This document shows positions 31,164 to 35,558 of a DNA stretch of 35,558 nucleotides, in pieces. The translations under genes were made by a program, and so were the position numbers. This DNA is from Actinomycetes bacterium (GTDB lineage Bacteria > Actinomycetota > Acidimicrobiia > Acidimicrobiales > JAKAOS01), in NCBI GenBank assembly GCA_021791675.1, contig JAJYWE010000028.1:1-35558 (forward strand). The letters run 5' to 3'. The notes below the pieces were generated by a model. It saw only the letters and a program-made list of their open reading frames with translations, did not search any database and was not told where the DNA came from. Positions within the stretch are counted from its first letter, which is position 1, and every line of letters starts with the position of its first letter.

Positions 31164-32231
31164 ATGGCCGACGCAGGACACGCCGACGAGCGCCTCGAGA
31201 CCCTTCGGCGTTCCGACGCGCTCCTCGAGCTGCGCCGATTCGAGGAAGCGCTCCGCACTCTGGCCCCCCTGATCGCCGACGAGGATGGCGAGGCGCAGTG
31301 TCGAGGCGCGCAGGCGTTGCTCGGCCTCGGTCGGCCCGCGGAGGCACTTGCGCTCGCAACGCGGGCGGCTGCGGCGCGCCCCGAGGACGAGTGGCCGCTC
31401 CGCCTCCGTAGCCGAGCACTGCTTCGCGTCGCGGGCTCACGCCGTGGCCGGCAGCACCGGGAGCTGCTGCACGAGGCGTGCGCGACCGCCACCGCAGCGG
31501 TCGGCCTCGCTCCCGAGAACCCCCTCACCCTGCGCTCGGCGGCAGAGGTCGAGCTCGCCGCGGGGGATCTCGCCGCTGCGGCAGGCTTCGTCCGACGTGC
31601 CTTCGCGCAGGATCCCGAGCAGAGCGAGCTCTGGTTCCTTGAGGGCAGGCTCGGCCTCGCAACGGAGAACTACGTCCGAGCGGAACAGGCGAATCGGCGG
31701 GCGATCGCGCTCCGGCCCGAGTACGCGCCGGCCTGGAACAACCTGGGCGTTGCCCTGGCGCGGCAAGGCCGCTCCCAGGAGGCCGCCGAGGCCCTCCTGC
31801 GGGCGGCGCAGCTCGACCCGGCAACCACGCCAGCCGCCACCAACGTGACCAGGCTCGGGTCACGCCTCTGGTTCGTCGCCGCCGAGGTCCTCTTCCTGCC
31901 GCTGCTCGCGCTCCCCGTGGGCGTCGCCCTCTACGTCGGCGCCCTGGTCGTTGCGCTCCTCGCCGGCTCCCTCGCGAGCCCACGCCACCCGTCCGTGCTC
32001 AGGTACGAGCTCGCAACTGTCAACTGGGTCCGGCGCTCGCCACTCGCGCCCGTCCTGACGCACCCCCGCGTGCTCGCCGTCCTCCAGTGGGGCCCCCTGA
32101 TCGTCGTCTGGGTCGTCCTGTTCACGGGCTCGGGGCAACGGGGCGGCGCCGCCGTTCTCCTCCCCCTCGTTGCGATCCTGCTCCTCCTCGGCCTCTCGCG
32201 CCGTATCGGCGCTCGCCGTACCCGACGGTGA
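31164..32231 (+). CDS. Membrane-anchored TPR protein, partner of the AAA+ ATPase
   Basis: 355 residues. Several tetratricopeptide-like units: ADERLETLRRSDALLELRRFEEAL, LLGLGRPAEALALATRAAAARPEDE, then clear TPRs YVRAEQANRRAIALRPEYAPAWNN and ARQGRSQEAAEALLRAAQLDP. Near residue 235 the chain becomes hydrophobic: VAAEVLFLPLLALPVGVALYVGALVVALL, with two further helices near the end (LQWGPLIVVWVVLF, AAVLLPLVAILLLLGL). The soluble N-terminal part is probably cytoplasmic and could hold the ATPase to the membrane. ATG 31164 is chosen; a TTG at 31143 that overlaps the ATPase stop (TTGA) is an alternative and would make translational coupling direct. No member of the pair has a known name that I recognise. 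Confidence 0.7.
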   Translation: MADAGHADERLETLRRSDALLELRRFEEALRTLAPLIADEDGEAQCRGAQALLGLGRPAEALALATRAAAARPEDEWPLRLRSRALLRVAGSRRGRQHRELLHEACATATAAVGLAPENPLTLRSAAEVELAAGDLAAAAGFVRRAFAQDPEQSELWFLEGRLGLATENYVRAEQANRRAIALRPEYAPAWNNLGVALARQGRSQEAAEALLRAAQLDPATTPAATNVTRLGSRLWFVAAEVLFLPLLALPVGVALYVGALVVALLAGSLASPRHPSVLRYELATVNWVRRSPLAPVLTHPRVLAVLQWGPLIVVWVVLFTGSGQRGGAAVLLPLVAILLLLGLSRRIGARRTRR

Positions 32232-32373
32232 CGGCTGGCCTCGGCGGGGCTCCCGGCGCCGGTGGCGGCGCGAGGCGGAACGTCGGTCGTGCTCTGCGAC
32301 GTGCGCCAGGCCGGAGGTCGAGCACGAGACGAGGAGCCGAGGGTTTCGTTGTGCGGAAGACGACGAGCCGGGG

Positions 32374-32628
32374 TCAGGCCGCGGTCCCACCTCGATGCCC
32401 GGGATGCTCGAGCCGTTCGGCGATCCAGACCTTGATGACCGACTGACGGGTCACCCCGAGGCGCCTGGCCTCGCGGTCGAGCCGCTCGATCATCCAGGAC
32501 GGGAAGTCGACGTTCACCCGCCGTTGGTCGAGGCCCGCTCGCCGCGCAGCCGGGAGGTCGAGCGCTCCCATCACCTCCTCGCCCGCATCGAAGCGCTCGT
32601 CCAACTCCTCAGTGCTCATCGTGGCCAT
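32374..32628 (-). CDS. brnA: BrnA-like ribbon-helix-helix antitoxin
   Basis: 84 residues. The C-terminal half RRVNVDFPSWMIERLDREARRLGV followed by TRQSVIKVWIAERLE is the CopG/BrnA ribbon-helix-helix pattern: a short beta strand with basic and hydrophobic residues and two helices. It would bind its own operator and the toxin. GGAGGTG lies 7 nt before ATG 32628; ATG 32619 is an alternative. The start overlaps by 20 nt the end of a BrnT-like frame on the same strand, the normal toxin-then-antitoxin order. Because the toxin is truncated, this may now be an orphan antitoxin. Confidence 0.75.
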   Translation of the reverse strand: MATMSTEELDERFDAGEEVMGALDLPAARRAGLDQRRVNVDFPSWMIERLDREARRLGVTRQSVIKVWIAERLEHPGHRGGTAA

Positions 32629-32800
32629 AGAGCTTCACCTCCTCGATCCGGGCCCGTCGTACCGAGATGATCCGTACCCGCAGTTCACGGTAGGTGATCA
32701 CCGCTGACCAGTGGACCCCGCCAATACGTCCGACAACGAGCCAGCGCGGCTCGCCGACCGTGCGCGCCGGCACCTCGACGCGTTCCGGGTCCCCAAGGTC
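32609..32800 (-). pseudogene. BrnT-like toxin, N-terminally truncated
   Basis: Read in the frame ending with TGA at 32609, the last 60 or so residues are a good BrnT C-terminus: GDPERVEVPARTVGEPRWLV, then VGRIGGVHWSAVITYRELRV, then RIISVRRARIEEVKLYG. BrnT toxins are about 90 residues and start with a segment like WDP..A..N..KHGV.F that I cannot find upstream in any frame. The shortest in-frame start is GTG 32773 (54 residues). The RNase fold probably lacks its first strand and helix. It could be an unusual full-length form with an alternative start, but loss is simpler. Confidence 0.55.
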
Positions 32801-33208
32801 GCGCTGGGTGCACCATCTGCCCCACCGCCCGATCGGGTGTCCGATGCGAGGGGCCTGGTTGTCGCGGTTCGCTCGGCATCGCGGAACAGTTCGTGGCGCG
32901 GGCGGGCTCGCGCCAGCACTCCCCCGAGCCTCTCGTGGCCGGGAGCGCCACTTCCCCGAGCCAGCGATCTCGGACAGCCGTTCGCGTCATACATGGCAGG
33001 TTCGCGACGGGTGTGACGAAGCTGACGGCGACACTGACGACGCCCATCACGAGTGGGCCCATGGCACGAGCCGGTCCCGAGCGAGCAGCGTCGAAACCGG
33101 CGCGTGTGTCGTCCCCCGGAGGCAGATCAGCACGTCGGGGCGCGCCAGCAGGTGGATCATCCGGCTGCCTTCGCGGTGCCCTCGGTCGCTGCCGGCGCGG
33201 CTGTTCGC
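32801..33208. other. Region between the BrnT remnant and the winged-helix gene
   Basis: No gene supported. One minus-strand frame of 37 residues (33047-33160, MIHLLARPDVLICLRG...) looks slightly protein-like but matches nothing I know. GCTCAC-GGA-GTGAGC (33207-33221) is a 6-bp dyad lying over the stop of the next gene. Confidence 0.4.
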
Positions 33209-34234
33209 TCACGGAGTGAGCTCCACGGTTGGCGGACCCGGGTCCGGGAGCGGCAGTGTCGTCACTTCGTCCGCGATGCGCTCCCGCTCGGCGGACGAGA
33301 GGTCCCGCCACGCCTGCACCCGTACGCGCGGACCGGCGCGTCGCCAGGTGCCGGCAATCTCGCCGTCCAGGAGCAGGGCCCCTGGCCAGACCCTCGGCGT
33401 CCAGAGCTGCGCCCGCTGGTCCGGGTCGGTGACGAGCAGCTCCCGGTCCGGCCCCTGCAACAGGAAGTAGGCGTCCCCGCTCGGGAGCAGCCGAACCGCC
33501 GCCTCCGGCTGGGGGTCGGAGCGGAACGACGCTTCGTCGGAAGCCAGGATCCACCCACCGCCGATGGGGGTGCCAACCGGGACCAGCGAGGGTTGCAGCG
33601 CAGCGAACACCGCGTCGGCCCTGCTTGCCGGCAAGCCCGACCAGCGCGCGAACGAGGCGGCGGTCGTCGGACCGAACACGTGGAGGTAGCGGCGGGCCAG
33701 CTCCGAGCGGGCCTCGCCCGGGTCCATCTCGGGCGGTGGGCAGGCGGCGATCGTCGGGCGCCTGGCACCGTCCCAGCGGATGAGCAGCGTGCCCGTCGCT
33801 GCCGCATAGCGGAAGGCGTTGGGATGGACCCGAGCCCGCCTGCCGGCCTCCTCCAGCGACTCGATGCCCTCGGCCAGCAGGTCGTGCAGCTGCGCAGCGA
33901 GACGCTGGGCCCGTTCGCGCCCGCGGGGATCGTCGGGGAGCAGTGCCACGGTGAAGAGCGCGCGGTCCAGGGCCGCGACCACGAAGACGCTGAAGCGGGG
34001 ACCCCACACCTGGATCAGGCTCGGGTCCTCCCAGCTGCCGGCCGTGACACCAGCGACCCGGGCGTGGAGCGACAGGAGCGCCGCACGGGGCATGCTGTCC
34101 TGCAAGCCGACCCACGCTGCCCGTCGGAGGCTGTCGGGGCCAGCAGGAAGGCGCCGATCGAGCGAGGCAACCGCCCGTCGGTACCGGAGGATCTGGTCTC
34201 GCCGGAGCGCCAGCACGAGCAGGCAGTTCAGCAC
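33209..34234 (-). CDS. Winged-helix DNA-binding protein (HTH_42, AlkZ-like)
   Basis: About 341 residues. It starts near LALRRDQILRYRRAVASLDRRL and contains SLRRAAWVGLQDSMPRAALLSLHARV, LIQVWGPRFSVFVV, ARRYLHVFGPTTAASFARWSGL and LLLDGEIAGTWRRAG. These blocks follow the order of the HTH_42 family, which includes DNA glycosylase AlkZ, an enzyme that unhooks interstrand crosslinks made by certain natural products. The catalytic QxQ pattern of AlkZ is not evident: WVGLQDSMPR has a single Gln at that place. So it may be a DNA-binding relative. GTG 34234 is taken by homology; GTG 34216 is possible. The reading frame stays open upstream into the toxin remnant. Confidence 0.7.
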   Translation of the reverse strand: MLNCLLVLALRRDQILRYRRAVASLDRRLPAGPDSLRRAAWVGLQDSMPRAALLSLHARVAGVTAGSWEDPSLIQVWGPRFSVFVVAALDRALFTVALLPDDPRGRERAQRLAAQLHDLLAEGIESLEEAGRRARVHPNAFRYAAATGTLLIRWDGARRPTIAACPPPEMDPGEARSELARRYLHVFGPTTAASFARWSGLPASRADAVFAALQPSLVPVGTPIGGGWILASDEASFRSDPQPEAAVRLLPSGDAYFLLQGPDRELLVTDPDQRAQLWTPRVWPGALLLDGEIAGTWRRAGPRVRVQAWRDLSSAERERIADEVTTLPLPDPGPPTVELTP

Positions 34235-34402
34235 ACCGGGGCGCGGCCGACAACGGGCGCCGACCGAGCCACCGGAACGCCGACCGAGGACGGCTGTCGG
34301 CCACCGGGACGGCACCTCCGGAGTCCGCTCGGAGTCGGCTTCGCTCCTTCGGGTGGAGCTCTCCCGGCGACTGGTGGAGCCCTCCCGAAGTCCGATGCGC
34401 TT

Positions 34403-34593
34403 CTCCGGGCTGGCGACGTTGATGCCGAGGTCGCGGGCTGCGTCGAGCATGCGCTGGTCGTAGCTCACAAGACGTCCGACGTCGGTGCCGAGTTGGAGGG
34501 CGCTGGCGAGGTGGATGGCGTCGAGGGAGCGGAGATGGGCGGGCAGGAGCGTGCCGGCGGAGCCGAGGAGTCCAGGTAGGTGGCGGCATTCAT
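34403..34593 (-). pseudogene. PIN-domain (VapC-like) toxin remnant with internal deletion
   Basis: The start ATG 34593 overlaps the antitoxin stop (ATGA) and reads MNAATYLDSSA, a normal VapC beginning with the catalytic Asp. The text then jumps, in another frame, to LLPAHLRSLDAIHLASALQL, GTDVGRLVSYDQRMLDAARD and LGINVASPE, a normal VapC end with the third and fourth acidic positions (LDAIH and YDQRM). About 75 residues of the middle are missing, with a frameshift at the junction. No PIN nuclease can be made. Confidence 0.75.
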
Positions 34594-34869
34594 CTCTCGG
34601 CGGCTCGGAGCCGCTCGAGCCGCTGTGACGGCAGCTCGGCGCCCCGGGCAGCGAGTGGCTCGGGCAGATCGTCGATCTCGTCGGTGGCCGACTCCACCTC
34701 GCCGGCGTTGCGGAGCCGCTCCGGCAGACTCCCCTGTGGGAGCGGCGAGAGGAGGGCAACTGGTCGCCCGCGGTTGGTGATCTCGATCGTCTCGCGTCTC
34801 GCCGTTCTCGACCTTGCGGAGCAGCTCCCTGGCGCGTTGGCGAAGCTCGCGGATACCGACGGAGGTCAT
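34590..34869 (-). pseudogene. Phd/YefM-type antitoxin broken by a 7-bp duplication
   Basis: It begins MTSVGIRELRQRARELLRKVENGET, typical Phd/VapB-Phd N-terminus that binds the operator, with AGGAG 7 nt before the ATG. Then CGAGACG is repeated and shifts the frame. Skipping the extra 7 bp restores IEITNRGRPVALLSPLPQG, the family continuation, then an acidic toxin-binding part ending LERLRAAER and a TGA at 34590-34592. Unless ribosomes frameshift, the product is a short truncated DNA-binding piece with a foreign tail. Confidence 0.8.
34788..34801. repeat. 7-bp tandem duplication causing the antitoxin frameshift
   Basis: CGTCTCG CGTCTCG on the plus strand (CGAGACG twice on the coding strand). 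Removing one copy restores the Phd reading frame. Confidence 0.9.
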
Positions 34870-34883
34870 GTGTTTCTCCTAGC

Positions 34884-34903
34884 ACACTGTCGCCGACACT
34901 GTC
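34884..34903. promoter_or_regulatory. Candidate operator of the broken Phd/VapC-type module
   Basis: ACACTGTC occurs at 34884-34891 and 34896-34903 (12-bp period), and TGTCG-C-CGACA (34888-34898) is a dyad across them. It lies 15 nt upstream of the antitoxin ATG, where such antitoxins bind to repress their own operon. Confidence 0.45.
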
Positions 34904-35048
34904 ACCATGCGGTCGGACGTCCCATCGCGGCCAGGTCCGGGAGTGTCACGGGCTGCGGTCGCTGCTCGAGCAGCGCCGACGTCGCCTCCGGATCTCGCGC
35001 GACCGGCACCCACGGGTCAGGCGGCGCGTGACGACGAGAGCGCGCCAT
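34902..35048 (-). CDS. Small open frame, uncertain
   Basis: 48 codons beginning MARSRRHAPPDPWVPVARDP and ending TLPDLAAMGRPTAW. GGAAG lies about 6 nt before the ATG. The composition is not plainly shadow-like, but no family is recognised, and it overlaps the candidate antitoxin operator by two bases at its 3' end. Could be a chance frame. Confidence 0.2.
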   Translation of the reverse strand: MARSRRHAPPDPWVPVARDPEATSALLEQRPQPVTLPDLAAMGRPTAW

Positions 35049-35067
35049 CGCAGCTTCCGAACAGTCA

Positions 35068-35277
35068 TTGGCCTGGATCGACCTCGCCCGCCGCGGCGAG
35101 GTGACCGCCCTCCGAGAGGTGACGATCGACGGGGTAGCTGCGCTCGTCGTCGAGCTCGACGGTGGCACGCCCCTCGTCGTCACCGGCGAGCAGCAGGACG
35201 GCAGGATCACCCGCATCTACCTGCTCCTGAACGCCGACAAGCTCCGGGGGATCTCCGCTCGTCCCGCCGTCACGTGA
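35068..35277 (+). pseudogene. C-terminal fragment of an ECF sigma factor (ECF41/SigJ type)
   Basis: The 69 residues LARRGEVTALREVTIDGVAA then LVVELDGGTPLVVTGEQQDGRITRIYLLLNADKLRG match the SnoaL-like C-terminal extension of ECF41 sigma factors, which ends in a pattern like DGRI..I..V.NPDKL. The sigma-2 and sigma-4 DNA- and core-binding domains are absent upstream: the frame is closed by a stop at 35029-35031. It is a remnant rather than a gene. Confidence 0.6.
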
Positions 35278-35433
35278 GTCGCCGGGACGCTGCGGCGAGG
35301 AGGCCCGTTTCGCGCCACTCCCCCGGCGCCCGCAGCCTCGAGCGCGGACTGGTCACTGCGACGCCTGCGCCCTCGGGCCATGCCACACCTCCCTGGTCAG
35401 GAGATGTCGCGGTGACCCGTTGAGGCCAAGATG

Positions 35434-35558
35434 CTAGTGTCCCCCGCCGGTAATCCGTAGCAATAGTCGTCCGAGCTTCTCGAGGATCTGGTCGGCGGTC
35501 TTGGTCCAGATGAACGGTTTGGGGTTCTCGTTCCACGCGGCGATCCAGGCTCGGATGT
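35434..35558 (-). mobile_element. IS630-family transposase, C-terminal end (continues past the window)
   Basis: In the frame ending at TAG 35434-35436 the last 41 residues read IRAWIAAWNENPKPFIWTKT, then ADQILEKLGRLLLRI and TGGGH. The phrase W..NPKPF.WTKTADQIL is the usual end of IS630-type DDE transposases. The gene enters from the right edge. The inverted terminal repeat should lie just left of the stop, around 35400-35433, but the other end is needed to define it. Confidence 0.8.

Noticed and set aside
29443-31440. 665-codon minus-strand frame across the AAA+ gene
   Set aside because: Shadow frame; the plus strand has Walker A, Walker B and TPR motifs.
33047-33160. 37-residue minus-strand frame beginning MIHLLARPDVLICLRG
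   Set aside because: No ribosome-binding site and no recognised family; could be another remnant but cannot be supported.
32685-34589. 634-codon minus-strand frame across the accessory region
   Set aside because: It crosses several unrelated remnants and is rich in Arg/Pro/Ala; homologies are in other frames.
35270-35536. 88-codon minus-strand frame at the right edge
   Set aside because: Out of frame with the IS630 transposase end, which gives a clear family match in another frame.

Overview
The window is high-GC DNA (by eye around 70% G+C) with dense, mostly non-overlapping genes. It looks like an actinobacterial chromosome. The best marker is the block gcvH - FHA protein (GarA/OdhI type) - MerR (FtsR/Rv1828 type) - bifunctional nuclease (Rv1829 type) - MerR (Rv1830 type), which has the order of the mycobacterial Rv1826-Rv1830 region and is here followed by gcvT. 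Together with a TtuA/TtuB tRNA-thiolation pair, otherwise best known from thermophiles, this suggests a deep-branching and perhaps moderately thermophilic actinobacterium (Acidimicrobiia-like). The taxonomic placement is inference. Many genes lack a Shine-Dalgarno sequence and instead carry a -10-like hexamer (nAnnnT, usually TAnnnT) exactly 6, or in two cases 8, bases before the start codon. That is the signature of leaderless transcripts, and it helped choose several starts.

Layout. 1-377: 5' part of a serine hydrolase. 552-4475: three-subunit proton-translocating NAD(P) transhydrogenase, every junction overlapping by 4 nt, with a PabC-like PLP lyase/aminotransferase coupled behind it. 4617-9478: MFS exporter, cytidylate-kinase-like protein, HAD phosphatase and S10 serine carboxypeptidase. 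9511-11626: operon ttuB-ttuA-LprG-like anchored protein. 11911-16602: lipid and membrane genes (wax ester synthase/DGAT, a diacylglycerol glycosyltransferase converging on it with a 261-bp overlap, a DMT-type membrane protein) and a double YkgJ cysteine-cluster protein. 16693-20095: MMPL transporter and CcdA. 20134-23505: PgsA-like CDP-alcohol phosphatidyltransferase and a three-domain mannose-1-phosphate guanylyltransferase-like protein.

23515-28301: glycine cleavage H and T proteins flank the regulatory genes. In related bacteria the FHA protein controls 2-oxoglutarate metabolism through Ser/Thr kinases, and the MerR genes control division and growth. 28668-32231: a MOSC protein and a two-gene unit made of an AAA+ ATPase with a TPR-like N-terminus and a membrane-anchored TPR protein.

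32374-35558 is decaying accessory DNA: a BrnA antitoxin with a headless BrnT toxin, an intact winged-helix (AlkZ-like) protein, a Phd/VapC-type module broken by a 7-bp tandem duplication in the antitoxin and an internal deletion in the toxin, the tail of an ECF sigma factor, and the end of an IS630-family transposase running off the edge. No rRNA, tRNA or CRISPR array was seen.
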